Source of the DNA: Lachnospiraceae bacterium
Lineage (GTDB): Bacteria > Bacillota > Clostridia > Lachnospirales > Lachnospiraceae
DNA: 64,000 bases
Assembly (NCBI GenBank): GCA_017553505.1
Contig: JAFZLD010000021.1
Span: 62,001-126,000 of the forward strand
Direction of reading: 5' to 3'
Part shown: positions 51,204 to 61,343 of the stretch, one piece after another
Position numbering within the stretch: position 1 is the first letter of the stretch
Layout: each line of letters starts with the position of its first letter
Made by a program: the position numbers and the translations under genes
Notes under the pieces: generated by a model
Told to the model about the DNA's origin: nothing
Database searches by the model: none
What the model saw: only the letters and a program-made list of their open reading frames with translations

Positions 51204-51956
51204 ATGTCTATACCTCATATCATTCACTATTGCTGGTTTGGCGGTAACGAAAAGCCCGATAATATAAAGGCATTCATCGCAGGCTGGAAGGAGAAGATTC
51301 CCGACTACGAATTTGTGGAGTGGAACGAATCAAACTTCTCGATTGACGATGCTCCCGAGTATGTTAAGGAAGCATACAGTGTTAAGAAATATGCCTTTGT
51401 AAGCGACTATGCGCGTATTAGAGCGCTTAACGAGCAGGGCGGAATATATTTCGATACCGACATAGAGCTGGTGAAACGTTTCGATGAGTTGCTGGAGGGA
51501 CACGAGATGGTCCTTGGCTTTGAAAGCGACAGGTCTCTTGAGACTGCATTTATCGCATCATCACCCGGCAATAAATACATAAGCACTTTCCTTAAGACTT
51601 ATGAGAACAGACACTTCATCAATCCCGACGGAAGTTATGACATGTCTGTTATAAACGAACATTTCAGCAATTGCATGGAGAGTTTCGGCGTCAATCTGGA
51701 TTGTGAAGACTTGCAGCAAATTGACAACGGAGCGGTTGTTGTTTATCCGAGACCTTTTTTTGCGGCGTTTGATATAAGCAATTGGCACATTAAACCTACG
51801 GCTGAGACATATACTATCCATCATATGAATTCAAGCTGGAGTACTTCTAAGAAGAAACTGTACTTCGGAGTGATTCACTTCTTACAGAAGATTCTCGGAT
51901 TTGATGGGTATGACAAGCTTAAGGGTGCGTACGACAAGTTAAAGAAGAAGAGATAA
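51204..51956 (+). CDS. Glycosyltransferase, GT32/OCH1-like (DXD)
   Basis: A 250-residue enzyme of the sugar-transferase family with the DXD motif. MSIPHIIHYCWFGG at the N-terminus and VSDYARIRALNEQGGIYFDTDIEL with DTD are diagnostic. HHMNSSW near the end is the usual late His. It starts directly after the Wzz-like stop and overlaps the next ATG. Confidence 0.88.
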   Translation: MSIPHIIHYCWFGGNEKPDNIKAFIAGWKEKIPDYEFVEWNESNFSIDDAPEYVKEAYSVKKYAFVSDYARIRALNEQGGIYFDTDIELVKRFDELLEGHEMVLGFESDRSLETAFIASSPGNKYISTFLKTYENRHFINPDGSYDMSVINEHFSNCMESFGVNLDCEDLQQIDNGAVVVYPRPFFAAFDISNWHIKPTAETYTIHHMNSSWSTSKKKLYFGVIHFLQKILGFDGYDKLKGAYDKLKKKR

Positions 51957-52990
51957 TGGATACTACCAAGGGGATTAAAAGAGTCGACAGTGTCGATATT
52001 TTGAGAGCGGTCGGAATACTCATAATGGTAATGGGGCATGTTGGGTTTGGAGGTGCGTTTGACCGATATATCCATTCTTTTCACATGCCTGTTTTTTTCC
52101 TGATTTCAGGATTCCTGTATGTTTCCAAGCCGGAAGTCGGCGTGGGCAAGAGAATTTTGAAAAGGGCAGGGCGACTGTTACTTCCCTATGTGTTCTATGC
52201 GGTAATTAACTATATTTTCTGGCTGATTCTCGAGTGTAAGGATTATTCGTTATGGTATGAGCCCCTTGTAAAGGTTGTTACTTACAATACCAAGGATCTG
52301 CCGATATGCGGAGCTTTGTGGTTCCTTACGGCCATGTTTTTTGCCGAGGCATATTATATGTTGCTCGACAGCGCCATTAAGAATTCAGTGGTCAGAAGCG
52401 TGACGGTTATTGTGGTGGCGGTGGCTGCCTCGTTCTTACAGAACAGCACGAGCTTCAGATTGCCGCTTACTATAGATATTGCAGTGATTTGTATGGGCTT
52501 CCTTGAACTGGGAAGATTATGCAAAAAGCTTGACGAAAGTTCGCTTATTAAGAAGATTTCCGGCAGCAGAATTATCTTGTTTGCAGTCGGAGTTGTATTA
52601 CTGGCGGGAAACGCGGTGCTTTCTTTTGTCAATGAATACGTGAATATCAAATCGGGCTGGTATGGATTCGTGCCGTTATTCTGGGTTAACGCTTTGATAG
52701 GCTCGGCAGCGTACCTTGCGTTCTCGGTATGGTTCGATAAATCGGCCAAAGAAACTAATGTGATTAAAAAGGCACTGGTTAACATCGGTCGCCGTTCTAT
52801 GATATTTTTGGGCCTTAATCAGTTGGTGATATTGCTAGCGGTAAAGGGATATGGATTGCTCAGATTGACGCTTAATGCATATATTGCGGGCGCGATAGTC
52901 TTGGCGATATCGGTAATAATTTTGTATATACTCTGCCTTTTGGCAGAAACTATAAAGAATGAGAAGTTTAGAAAGCTCTTGGGAATTTAA
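51956..52990 (+). CDS. Acyltransferase family 3 membrane protein
   Basis: A 344-residue protein with about ten membrane helices. It starts with the RVDSVDILRAVGILIMVMGHV motif of family 3 acyltransferases, in which the histidine of MGH is in place. HSFHMPVFFLISGFLY follows, and the mid-protein GALWFLTAMF is also characteristic. It would add acetyl or similar groups to sugars of the surface polysaccharide. It ends 9 bases before the next start. Confidence 0.88.
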   Translation: MDTTKGIKRVDSVDILRAVGILIMVMGHVGFGGAFDRYIHSFHMPVFFLISGFLYVSKPEVGVGKRILKRAGRLLLPYVFYAVINYIFWLILECKDYSLWYEPLVKVVTYNTKDLPICGALWFLTAMFFAEAYYMLLDSAIKNSVVRSVTVIVVAVAASFLQNSTSFRLPLTIDIAVICMGFLELGRLCKKLDESSLIKKISGSRIILFAVGVVLLAGNAVLSFVNEYVNIKSGWYGFVPLFWVNALIGSAAYLAFSVWFDKSAKETNVIKKALVNIGRRSMIFLGLNQLVILLAVKGYGLLRLTLNAYIAGAIVLAISVIILYILCLLAETIKNEKFRKLLGI

Positions 52991-52999
52991 GGAGGAATA

Positions 53000-53902
53000 A
53001 TGGATAACAATATCCTGGTGAGTGTAGTAATACCTACATACTCAAGAAACACAACATTGAAGCGCGCAATCGGAAGTGTGCTTAAACAGACATATACGAA
53101 TTTCGAAATAATAGTGGTAGACGATAATCCGGCGGAATCCGAATGGAGAGCCAGCACAGCCGCTATTATGGCGGAATACACAGACCCTCGCGTGCGCTAC
53201 GTACAGAACGAAAGAAACATGGGCGGCGGTCTTACCAGAAACCACGGAATACAAGAGTCTAAGGGCGAATACATCGCGTTCCTGGACGATGATGACGAGT
53301 ATTATCCCGAGAGAATAGAGAAACAGCTTAAGAAATTCCTCGAGAGCAACAATGATAAGCTTGCGCTGGTATATTGCCATGCGAAATTCATCAATAAAGA
53401 CGGTTCATCCAATTATTCGGACAGAAGAAATTTCCACGGAAATTGCCTGTTTGAAGCTATGGCGGAGAACTGTATTGCGGCTACATCCCAGTGGATGGTT
53501 AAGAAGGCTCCGCTTGTGGAAGTAGGATGCTTCCCTGATGTTCCCTGCAAGCAGGATTCGCAGACCATTTTAAGGCTCCTTAAGGCCGGCTACGAAGTTG
53601 ACGTTGTTCCGGAAGAGCTTTCTTTGTACTATAACGCATCTCACATTATCAGCGGTGCCAAAGAACGCAACATCCGCGGCGAAGAGATGTACAGAACCGA
53701 GTGCAGAAAACTTTATTACCTTCTTGAAGATTGGCAGATTATGAAGGTTGAATACAAGTTTGCCGAGCAGTTCTACAGATACTTCTTCCACAACAAGTGG
53801 AAGGATAAGATGAAATACGAGCTGGATATAATGTCTAAGCTCGATCCTAAGGCTGCAAGAATTTTCAAGCTGAAGGAAATATATCATAAGATCAAGAAGT
53901 AG
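53000..53902 (+). CDS. Glycosyltransferase family 2
   Basis: A 300-residue GT-A enzyme with GGAGGAATA before ATG. VSVVIPTYSRNTTLKRAIGSVLKQTY and IVVDDN, then FLDDDDEYYPERI with the DDD/DXD motif, make the assignment clear. Its C-terminal 100 residues are helical and basic. Confidence 0.9.
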   Translation: MDNNILVSVVIPTYSRNTTLKRAIGSVLKQTYTNFEIIVVDDNPAESEWRASTAAIMAEYTDPRVRYVQNERNMGGGLTRNHGIQESKGEYIAFLDDDDEYYPERIEKQLKKFLESNNDKLALVYCHAKFINKDGSSNYSDRRNFHGNCLFEAMAENCIAATSQWMVKKAPLVEVGCFPDVPCKQDSQTILRLLKAGYEVDVVPEELSLYYNASHIISGAKERNIRGEEMYRTECRKLYYLLEDWQIMKVEYKFAEQFYRYFFHNKWKDKMKYELDIMSKLDPKAARIFKLKEIYHKIKK

Positions 53903-53915
53903 TTTGGAGACAGAA

Positions 53916-55445
53916 ATGGGACGCACTCAAAAAAGTATTAAAAATATAGCGGTCGGTATTGCTGCGCAGATAGTAACGACAATCGTAACCTTTATCACCA
54001 GATCGCTTTTCGTTAAAATGCTGGGCGATGAGGTTAACTCATTAAACGGCTTGTTTCATGAAGTAGTAATGAACCTTTCACTTGCTGAGTTGGGTATCGG
54101 TTCCGCAATAGTTTATAACCTCTATAAGCCTCTTGCGGTACGCGATGAGAATAAGATCAGTGAGTTAATGACATTTTACAAGAATGTGTACAGAGTAATC
54201 GCTGCGGTTCTCATGGGACTGGGCGCGATTGTATGTATATTCGTACCGGTTCTTGTTAAAGATTTGCATTTTACCAACAGCTACATGCGCATGATTTTCA
54301 TGCTCTTCGTAGTCAATATTTCCACATCGTATCTGTTCTCGTATAAGATATCGCTTTTGGGAGCAGACCAGAACAATTACCTGTATTCTTTTTACAACTC
54401 ACTGCTCGGAGTATTCCAGGCTGTAGTATATGTAATCGTTCTTATTCTTACTAAGAATTACGTAGTATATCTTGTTGCCAACATCGTTACCACACTTGCC
54501 AAGAACTACTACATTTCTTTACAGATTGATAAGCGGTACCCGTTCCTGACGAACAGGAAGCTACCCAAAGAGGATAGAAAAAAGATCTTTGATAACGTTA
54601 AAAACATCTTTATCAAAGAAGTATCCGGTAAGGTAACAAGCTCCACCGATAACATCCTTATTTCAGTCCTCGTAAGCTCTCTTATGGTAGGTAATTACTA
54701 TTTCTACTCATCGATTATTACGGTATTTAAGCAGTTAACCGAGCGTGTCGACAGAGGCTTGAGACCGAGTATGGGTAACCTTTTCGCAATCGGTGACAAA
54801 GAATCCTGTAAAGGCGTTCTTAACAAGCTTACCTGGGGCTACGGAGTGTTCTCGATATTCTGCGCCACTTGCTTTTTCACGTGCGTAGAACCGTTTATTT
54901 CTTTCTGGGTAGGCCCTAAGTACATTCTTGATAAGTATGTACTGATTATTCTTACGCTGAATTTGTTTGCTTATATAGTATGTAAGCCTATTTATGCTGC
55001 TATGCACGTAAGCGGATATTTCGTACATGGTAGGAATATTTCAATCGCAGGTACTGTAATTAACCTTATCGTCTCTGTTGCATTCGGTTATTACACAGGT
55101 ATTTTCGGTATTTTCCTCGGAACCTTCTGCACATACTTAATTCAGACCGTTCTGAAGGTTTACTACATTTATAAGCTGAAATTCAATGAATCTTCATCAA
55201 AGTACTTATTTACCTTGCTCTACTACACTGTATTTCTCGGAGCTTTGATGGCACTGTGCGGATGGATATGCTCTTACGTACATACAGGCATATTCATTGT
55301 CGACTTCCTTATCTGCGGCGTTATTACGGCAGGTATTGTTATAGGATTGGTCATTCTCATATACCACAATTCCGAATACTACAAGTATTACAAAGACCTG
55401 GTGGTTCAGTACTTAAATAAGATGAAGAAAAAGAAAAGAGGCTGA
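53916..55445 (+). CDS. Polysaccharide flippase (Wzx-like)
   Basis: A 509-residue protein with about fourteen membrane helices and the MATE/MVF-like Wzx pattern (SIKNIAVGIAAQIVTTIVTFITRSLFVKMLG at the start). It would flip lipid-linked repeat units to the outer face. The ATG at 53916 follows TTGGAG at six bases; a TTG at 53904 in the frame is less likely. It pairs with the polymerase at 44702 and the Wzz-like protein at 49770 as a Wzx/Wzy system. Confidence 0.85.
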   Translation: MGRTQKSIKNIAVGIAAQIVTTIVTFITRSLFVKMLGDEVNSLNGLFHEVVMNLSLAELGIGSAIVYNLYKPLAVRDENKISELMTFYKNVYRVIAAVLMGLGAIVCIFVPVLVKDLHFTNSYMRMIFMLFVVNISTSYLFSYKISLLGADQNNYLYSFYNSLLGVFQAVVYVIVLILTKNYVVYLVANIVTTLAKNYYISLQIDKRYPFLTNRKLPKEDRKKIFDNVKNIFIKEVSGKVTSSTDNILISVLVSSLMVGNYYFYSSIITVFKQLTERVDRGLRPSMGNLFAIGDKESCKGVLNKLTWGYGVFSIFCATCFFTCVEPFISFWVGPKYILDKYVLIILTLNLFAYIVCKPIYAAMHVSGYFVHGRNISIAGTVINLIVSVAFGYYTGIFGIFLGTFCTYLIQTVLKVYYIYKLKFNESSSKYLFTLLYYTVFLGALMALCGWICSYVHTGIFIVDFLICGVITAGIVIGLVILIYHNSEYYKYYKDLVVQYLNKMKKKKRG

Positions 55446-55449
55446 CATA

Positions 55450-56112
55450 TTGAACATAGTTGAATTCGTAGGATTGCCGGGCTCCGGAAAGAGTACGATT
55501 TGCAAGAAATATGAGTATAGTCTTAAAAAACGGCAGTTTTTAGCTACCAATGTACAGGTTCAGGCATTAATGTTACGCGGAGTCAAAAGAAGACTTGTCT
55601 ACTTCGCGGTTCACTATTATCCGAAGTGCAGAAAGGTAGCCGCTGCAGCTAAAAAATACGTTCCAAACTTAAAGGACAAAGAAGTCAAAGCCTGGATTTT
55701 TCGCATGAAGCAGATAGTTTATTTGCTTGATAAATACGAGAAAGAAGGACTTGAATACGCTGTGATGGATGAGGGTTTCATTCAGTTCATCACATCCTTA
55801 TGTCATGATGAAGCAATGCCGGCTCCGATGATGGATTTTGCCAAGGCAGTAATGGACATCGTATACACCGGCCGCAATTGCAAATTCATATACGTTGAGA
55901 CAGACAAAGAAGAAATAATTAAGCGCATCCGCGAAAGAAACCGACCCGGAGATCGATTCCTTTCCGACAGCGATGAGGTTATGATGGGGAGACTCGAGCT
56001 TAAGGAGAATAACCTTCTTAAATGTCTTGAGTTATTGGATGATTCTTTGATTAAGAAGGTCCATCTTGAAGGGGAAATAAAGTTGGCGGAACTGGTAGAA
56101 ATGCTCGAGTAG
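55450..56112 (+). CDS. P-loop NTPase/kinase-like protein
   Basis: A 220-residue protein starting at TTG. Walker A GLPGSGKST is at residues 8-16; a possible Walker B is YAVMDEGFIQF. IYVETDKEEIIKRIRERNRPGDRF resembles the LID region of thymidylate/adenylate kinase-like enzymes. The substrate is unknown. Position in the operon suggests sugar or lipid phosphorylation, but this is not shown by the sequence. Confidence 0.65.
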   Translation: MNIVEFVGLPGSGKSTICKKYEYSLKKRQFLATNVQVQALMLRGVKRRLVYFAVHYYPKCRKVAAAAKKYVPNLKDKEVKAWIFRMKQIVYLLDKYEKEGLEYAVMDEGFIQFITSLCHDEAMPAPMMDFAKAVMDIVYTGRNCKFIYVETDKEEIIKRIRERNRPGDRFLSDSDEVMMGRLELKENNLLKCLELLDDSLIKKVHLEGEIKLAELVEMLE

Positions 56113-56141
56113 CAAAAGCTAAGGTGTTAAGAGGGAAACGC

Positions 56142-57260
56142 ATGGACGGGTTATTCAGATTAAGGGACTTCGTAGTAAGGCACACGTACGTAAACGGTGC
56201 AAGACTGCATAAACTTGACAAAAAAATAGAAGACAGAGAGCGTCCCATGAAAACGGATGCTCTTGAAAGACTGAGAAAAATATATAAACCTCCGGTATTT
56301 TCCTGCGACAGAACCAATGTAATCGGTGAGGCTAAGTACAATCTTCAGATTATTATTCCCATGTACAATGTTCAAAGATATGTGATTGCCTGCCTCGATT
56401 CAATCTTCTCGCAGAATACGAAATACACGTACAAAGTAATTGTGGTAGACGACGGATCCACAGATTCGGCGACTGCTTTAATTACCGACAAATATAAAGA
56501 CAAAAACATCTCAATACTTAAGCAGCGTAACAAAGGTACCGCAGCCGCAAGAAACATAGGCTTTGCGGAAATCGAAGCTGACTATGTGATGTTCGTTGAT
56601 GCAGACGACATACTTAAGCCGGGAGCAATTGAGACCTTACTTAGTGCAGCGTATGAGCATAATGCCTGCATAGTGGAAGGCGGATACGAGAACTTCTCAA
56701 GAGGCGTTCCGATTTCCCTCGTTCACAACGAAGGTGAAGTGGAAGAGCCCTGCGGACTTTTCTGGGGATTTGCCTGGGCTAAGGTATTCAAGGCAGAGCT
56801 TCTTTCGGATGTCTGCTTCCCCGACGGATACTATTACGAGGACACCATCGTATCGTACATTCTGTATCCCAAATGCTCTAAGGCATATGCGGTTCGCGAC
56901 GTAGTATACCGCTATAGGAGAAATCCGAGAGGATTCTCGAGAATCAGGGGTAACGACGTTAAGCTGTTAGATTCTTTCTGGGTATTCTATTACGTATTAA
57001 AAGTAATGGGAGAACGCGGAGTTAAGATATCTCAGGGAATTTATGAGTCCATTCTTCGCAGCATGGTTAACTGTTGCAAACGCCTTCTTTTTATGAATGA
57101 CGAAATCAGAAAAGAAGTGCTGAATGCATTCGCGGAAATATTGTCGACTGACTTCAAAGGATTCAAATGTGAAGAGTCAGACCTTGCAATATTCGAGAAA
57201 ACCGTAAGAAACAACGACTATTATAAGTTCAAAAGAATACTGGTGTGCATGAGAGAATGA
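56142..57260 (+). CDS. Glycosyltransferase family 2 (with C-terminal extension)
   Basis: A 372-residue GT-A enzyme. The ATG at 56142 is six bases after GAGGG; the frame runs from GTG 56124. The catalytic fold begins at about residue 65 (LQIIIPMYNVQRYVIACLDSIFSQ) and has VVDDGSTDSATAL and FVDADDILKPG with the DXD motif. The N-terminal 60 residues precede the usual domain start. It ends overlapping the GT8 gene start. Confidence 0.88.
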   Translation: MDGLFRLRDFVVRHTYVNGARLHKLDKKIEDRERPMKTDALERLRKIYKPPVFSCDRTNVIGEAKYNLQIIIPMYNVQRYVIACLDSIFSQNTKYTYKVIVVDDGSTDSATALITDKYKDKNISILKQRNKGTAAARNIGFAEIEADYVMFVDADDILKPGAIETLLSAAYEHNACIVEGGYENFSRGVPISLVHNEGEVEEPCGLFWGFAWAKVFKAELLSDVCFPDGYYYEDTIVSYILYPKCSKAYAVRDVVYRYRRNPRGFSRIRGNDVKLLDSFWVFYYVLKVMGERGVKISQGIYESILRSMVNCCKRLLFMNDEIRKEVLNAFAEILSTDFKGFKCEESDLAIFEKTVRNNDYYKFKRILVCMRE

Positions 57261-58012
57261 AAAAGGCTTACGTTACAATACTGTCATCAGACGGATTTGT
57301 GAAGGGTGTGATAGCCTTACACAAAGGACTAAAAAGATATAGCCGGGAAGAATTCGCAGTCTTTACGGGGCCGGAAGTGTCGGAGCCTGTTAAAGAAGAA
57401 CTTCGTAGGAACAACATCAACATCATTGAAGTGGACGAGCCTTCAATCGATTTAAGCGGTGTTAACGATGTTCAGTTACGAGACAGATGGATTAAGACGC
57501 TGTTTAAGCTCGTCGTATTTAAAGATTACGGCTACGAGAAGCTTGTATACCTCGACAGCGATTTGCTGATAAGGGGCAGTCTTGATGAGTTGTTTGATAA
57601 GCCTGCGATTTCGGCGGTATCCGATAGGGCATTTTTCCCGCAGTTTTCAAGAGGCGGACTCAATGCGGGCGTAATGGTTATAGAGCCTGATGAGAAGCTC
57701 TACGAAGCTTTGTGTAAGGAGATACCTAAAGTAGCAGCGAAGGGAACGGCTTTCGGCGACCAAGACGTGATAAACAGTTATCTGTCCGAATGGGACAGCG
57801 AGGCCGAGTTGCATTTGGATATAGCCTACAATACGTGTTTCTACGATTGTGAGAGAGTAGATAATCCCAAGGTAGTCCACTTCATACTGGAGAGTAAACC
57901 GTGGATGTGGAGCCGCAAGGATATCTTACTTAAGAAGATAAAGTGGTTTGTAAAAGGTAAAAGGAAGCAGATTAAGTATTTAAACGAATATTTGAATCTA
58001 CCGGAGGAATAG
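57257..58012 (+). CDS. Glycosyltransferase family 8
   Basis: A 251-residue GT8 enzyme, with the ATG overlapping the previous stop (ATGA). KLVYLDSDLLIRGSLDELF carries the metal-binding DXD, AFGDQDVINSYL and KVVHFI are the other usual GT8 motifs. It would add a sugar such as glucose or galactose with retention. Confidence 0.9.
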   Translation: MKKAYVTILSSDGFVKGVIALHKGLKRYSREEFAVFTGPEVSEPVKEELRRNNINIIEVDEPSIDLSGVNDVQLRDRWIKTLFKLVVFKDYGYEKLVYLDSDLLIRGSLDELFDKPAISAVSDRAFFPQFSRGGLNAGVMVIEPDEKLYEALCKEIPKVAAKGTAFGDQDVINSYLSEWDSEAELHLDIAYNTCFYDCERVDNPKVVHFILESKPWMWSRKDILLKKIKWFVKGKRKQIKYLNEYLNLPEE

Positions 58013-58019
58013 TGAAGTA

Positions 58020-59030
58020 ATGGGAAGCCTGATTTCTGTAGTAGTTCCTGTTTATAACGTTAAGCAGTATCTTGATGACTGTATGGAGAGTATAGTTCAT
58101 CAGACCTATGAGAATATCGAGATCATCCTGGTGGATGACGGTTCTACGGACGGTTCCGGAGAAATGTGCGATGCGTGGAAGGAAAAAGACGCGCGTATTA
58201 AAGTCGTTCATCAGAAAAACGGAGGACTCAGCGCCGCAAGAAATACAGGTATTGAGGCTTCGACGGGAGAGTATATCGTTTTTATCGACAGCGACGATAT
58301 GTTTGAAACCGATGCCGTTATGAATCTCTATAACTGCGCGACTTCTTTGTCCGCAGACCTCGTAGTGGGACAGGGATTAAGAGTAGACGAAAACGGAGAG
58401 CGCATAACCGAAGGCAAATACGCGGACGTATACGAGCCCGGCGGCGAAGAATACGTTATTTCCAAAGAAGAATTCTGGAAGCACTTCTCCGATAACTTAT
58501 ACTTCATCGTAGCCTGGTCCAAGTTATATAAGAGAGAACTTTTCAAGCATGTTCAGTTCCCCGTAGGCCAGATTAATGAAGACTTTGCAATTGCTAAGCC
58601 CTTAATCGAGAACGTCAACACCATTGCCTACATGGGCAAAAGAATGTACAAGTACCGTATCAGACAGGGCAGTATCATGCGCAGTCCTTTGTCCGAGAAG
58701 AACTTATTCTTTTTAAACGAGCGCATCAAACTGATGCAGTACATTCTCGACAATGATTTCTCGGCTCAGGGTAAGTACTATATCTGCAGAATTCAGTTCT
58801 CGGCTGCTATGGAAGTGCTCGAGAGATGCTTTAGCGAATTAGATACCAAGGATAAGAGAATCAAGAATCTCCTGGTAGACATTTATAAAGGCTACAAGCC
58901 CATGGCGAGAGTTCTTCTTAAGGGCATTGACGGAAGCGTTAATCCGGATATGTCTACGAAGATAACATTGCATTTGTATCTTATTAGTCGTGTGGGATAT
59001 TTCTTCTTCAGAAGAATTAAAAAGAAATAG
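58020..59030 (+). CDS. Glycosyltransferase family 2
   Basis: A 336-residue GT2 enzyme. SVVVPVYNVKQYLDDCMESIVHQTYENI, VDDGSTDGSGEMCDAW and IDSDDMFETDA are typical in order. It is similar to the next gene (59081), sharing CD/NEWAAKD-type and NGGLS-AARN segments, so they are probably a duplicated pair. Confidence 0.92.
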   Translation: MGSLISVVVPVYNVKQYLDDCMESIVHQTYENIEIILVDDGSTDGSGEMCDAWKEKDARIKVVHQKNGGLSAARNTGIEASTGEYIVFIDSDDMFETDAVMNLYNCATSLSADLVVGQGLRVDENGERITEGKYADVYEPGGEEYVISKEEFWKHFSDNLYFIVAWSKLYKRELFKHVQFPVGQINEDFAIAKPLIENVNTIAYMGKRMYKYRIRQGSIMRSPLSEKNLFFLNERIKLMQYILDNDFSAQGKYYICRIQFSAAMEVLERCFSELDTKDKRIKNLLVDIYKGYKPMARVLLKGIDGSVNPDMSTKITLHLYLISRVGYFFFRRIKKK

Positions 59031-59080
59031 ATTGTGACATGTCGGCGGAAGTCCGTTTGTGAGAAAGAGAACATATTGTA

Positions 59081-60058
59081 ATGGGAGCAGAAAGCAACAG
59101 GGTAGAAGTATCGATTATAGTGCCGGTTTATAATGTGTCCGCATATTTGAACCGGTGTATAGAGAGTTTGGTAAGCCAATCCTATGCGAATATCGGCATT
59201 ATCCTCGTGGATGACGGTTCTGCTGACGGCTCTTCCGAAATATGTAACGAATGGGCTGCTAAAGACCCAAGAATCCGTGTCATCCATAAGCCCAACGGAG
59301 GCTTGAGTTCCGCGAGAAATGCCGGCCTTGAAGTTGCGAACAGCGAGTACGTGGCATTCGTAGACGGCGACGATTTCGTGGATGCGGGATATGTAGAGAA
59401 ACTTTTTAAGAGCGCCCGTGAGAACAGTGCCGACATTACCATCTGCAACTACAGATTTGTGGATGAAAACGGCCACGAAATCAGTAACGATAATTATACC
59501 CGCTATACAAGGCAGGGTTCTTTTGACTCATATGAAGCCCTTAGGCTTTTTGAGGATAAAAGCTACAGAACTTTTTTTGACGTAGTCTGGAATAAGCTTT
59601 TCAGGCGAGAGCTGTTTGAAGGGGTCAGATTCCCCGATGGAATCAGCATTGTGGAAGATATTGCGGTCATGCCCGTTCTTTATCATAGGGCGGCGACTTT
59701 GAGTGTGGTTGACGATGGGCTGTATAATTATGTGTATAGGGTCGAAAGCCTGTCGCATGCTAAGCGTGACAAGCAGGCGGACCTTAAGCTGAGGATTCCT
59801 GTTATGGAAAATCGGCTTGCTCTGTACAGGGAGTGGAATATTAAGGAATTGTGCCTTTCGCATATTATTCACATGTATCCTATGATTAAGGAATCTGCGG
59901 ATTACACGAAGGCAGATTTACGTTCGCTTCAGAAGCAATACAGAGCGGAATACGGCAAAGGAAAATATCACAATACTCCGTCACTGTCACGGAGAATAAA
60001 ATATATGGCGGCGGCAATAAGCCTTGATTTATACAATAAACTTGCCGGAGCCAAATAA
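59081..60058 (+). CDS. Glycosyltransferase family 2
   Basis: A 325-residue GT2 enzyme. SIIVPVYNVSAYLNRCIESLVSQSY, VDDGSADGSSEICNEWA and VDGDDFVDAG are clear. It resembles the 58020 protein over the first 110 residues. The 50-base gap before it is the longest inside this part of the operon. Downstream is the nucleotidyltransferase gene with AAAAGGAGAATCGGAA spacing. Confidence 0.92.
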   Translation: MGAESNRVEVSIIVPVYNVSAYLNRCIESLVSQSYANIGIILVDDGSADGSSEICNEWAAKDPRIRVIHKPNGGLSSARNAGLEVANSEYVAFVDGDDFVDAGYVEKLFKSARENSADITICNYRFVDENGHEISNDNYTRYTRQGSFDSYEALRLFEDKSYRTFFDVVWNKLFRRELFEGVRFPDGISIVEDIAVMPVLYHRAATLSVVDDGLYNYVYRVESLSHAKRDKQADLKLRIPVMENRLALYREWNIKELCLSHIIHMYPMIKESADYTKADLRSLQKQYRAEYGKGKYHNTPSLSRRIKYMAAAISLDLYNKLAGAK

Positions 60059-60072
60059 AAGGAGAATCGGAA

Positions 60073-61341
60073 TTGAATAAGCTTTATGAGGATGTGTTCG
60101 CACTGGCTCGTGCCGGAATATGGGGCGATGAAATAAAACTGTCGGGTGAGTCGGACTGGAAAGTTTTATATGAGAAGTTAAGAAAGAGCAAACTTCTTCC
60201 GCTTACTTTAAATGCAGTTTCAAAGCGTATCGAAGAGCTTAATATACCTGCAGAGATAATGGATTCCTGGAAGAAGGACAGCTCTTCAAAGGTTTTAAAT
60301 CAGATGTATAAGTATTCCGAGATTAAGAAGATAATCGCGGAAGGTGACAAAAGAAACTTAAAGCTTATTATGTTTAAGGGAATCGGTGTGGCAACTCTCT
60401 ATCCGGACCCCAACCAGAGATTTTCTTCCGACGCGGATATACTGGTGTATAAGGCAGAACAGTCTAAGGCAGAGGAATTGTTAAGAGACCTCGGCTACTT
60501 CTATACAGACGAAGGTGCCAAGGAACACGTTCCGGTATTCGAGAAGTACGCGGGACCGATGTTCTCTAAGATTGAGCTTCACGATTGCCTCTGGGAAGAT
60601 TATGAAGGCAAGCAGGCCAAGGTGCTTGAGAGCTTACGCCTCGACGCCGAAGACACTTTAATTAAAGAGAAGTTTATGGGCTCCGAGTATTATTCTCTCG
60701 GAATTACGGAGCACTTTATTTATCAAATTTTCCATATTGTTAAGCACTTATTCTTCGAGGGAATAAGCTTAAGATATTTTACGGATGTTTCGCTTTTTGC
60801 CAATAAATATAAGGATGCGATAAACTGGGACAGGGTAGTCGAGTCCATGAAGCTTCTTCACTATGAGAGGTTCTTGGAGTGTATTGTGGTTATCTGTAAG
60901 GAGTACCTTAATATGTCGGCAGACATTCCGGTTAACGGAGACGTTACGGAGGAGATGAAGGACCTTCTTATAGAGGATGTGCTCGGTGAGAAGGAGCAAA
61001 GCGGTAACGTTGATATGTACGAGACCATCAATTTCCTTGAGACGTACTTTATGCGCGCAAGCGCCGTTAAGGAATCAAAGTTCCAGCAGAGACGCAAACA
61101 GATACTTCCGCTTCCTTCGGAACTTCACGAAAGGTATTCGTACGCCAAGAAATGCCCTGTTCTTTTGCCGGTGGCGTGGGTACACAGAATTGTATTCTTT
61201 ATAGGCTACGCGATTAAGGGCAAGAAAAAGGGTAAGAACGGAACAGAAGCAATGAGACGTTCAGAGGTCAGACTGAATCTTATGAAGAAGCTTGACCTCA
61301 TGGATACAGACAAAGATTTAAAAAACCAAAAGGGGAATTGA
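60073..61341 (+). CDS. Nucleotidyltransferase-family protein (PF14907-like, lasso N type)
   Basis: A 422-residue protein starting at TTG after AAAAGGAG. KGIGVATLYPDPNQRFSSDADILV matches the core of the uncharacterised nucleotidyltransferase family PF14907, with a D-x-D pair (SDADIL). HIVKHLFFEGISLRYFTDVS also fits the family. Proteins of this type occur in lasso clusters, where one is known to modify a phosphorylated tail with sugars (PsmN in pseudomycoidin). Here it directly precedes an ABC exporter. Either lasso decoration or polysaccharide work is possible. Confidence 0.7.
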   Translation: MNKLYEDVFALARAGIWGDEIKLSGESDWKVLYEKLRKSKLLPLTLNAVSKRIEELNIPAEIMDSWKKDSSSKVLNQMYKYSEIKKIIAEGDKRNLKLIMFKGIGVATLYPDPNQRFSSDADILVYKAEQSKAEELLRDLGYFYTDEGAKEHVPVFEKYAGPMFSKIELHDCLWEDYEGKQAKVLESLRLDAEDTLIKEKFMGSEYYSLGITEHFIYQIFHIVKHLFFEGISLRYFTDVSLFANKYKDAINWDRVVESMKLLHYERFLECIVVICKEYLNMSADIPVNGDVTEEMKDLLIEDVLGEKEQSGNVDMYETINFLETYFMRASAVKESKFQQRRKQILPLPSELHERYSYAKKCPVLLPVAWVHRIVFFIGYAIKGKKKGKNGTEAMRRSEVRLNLMKKLDLMDTDKDLKNQKGN

Positions 61342-61343
61342 CA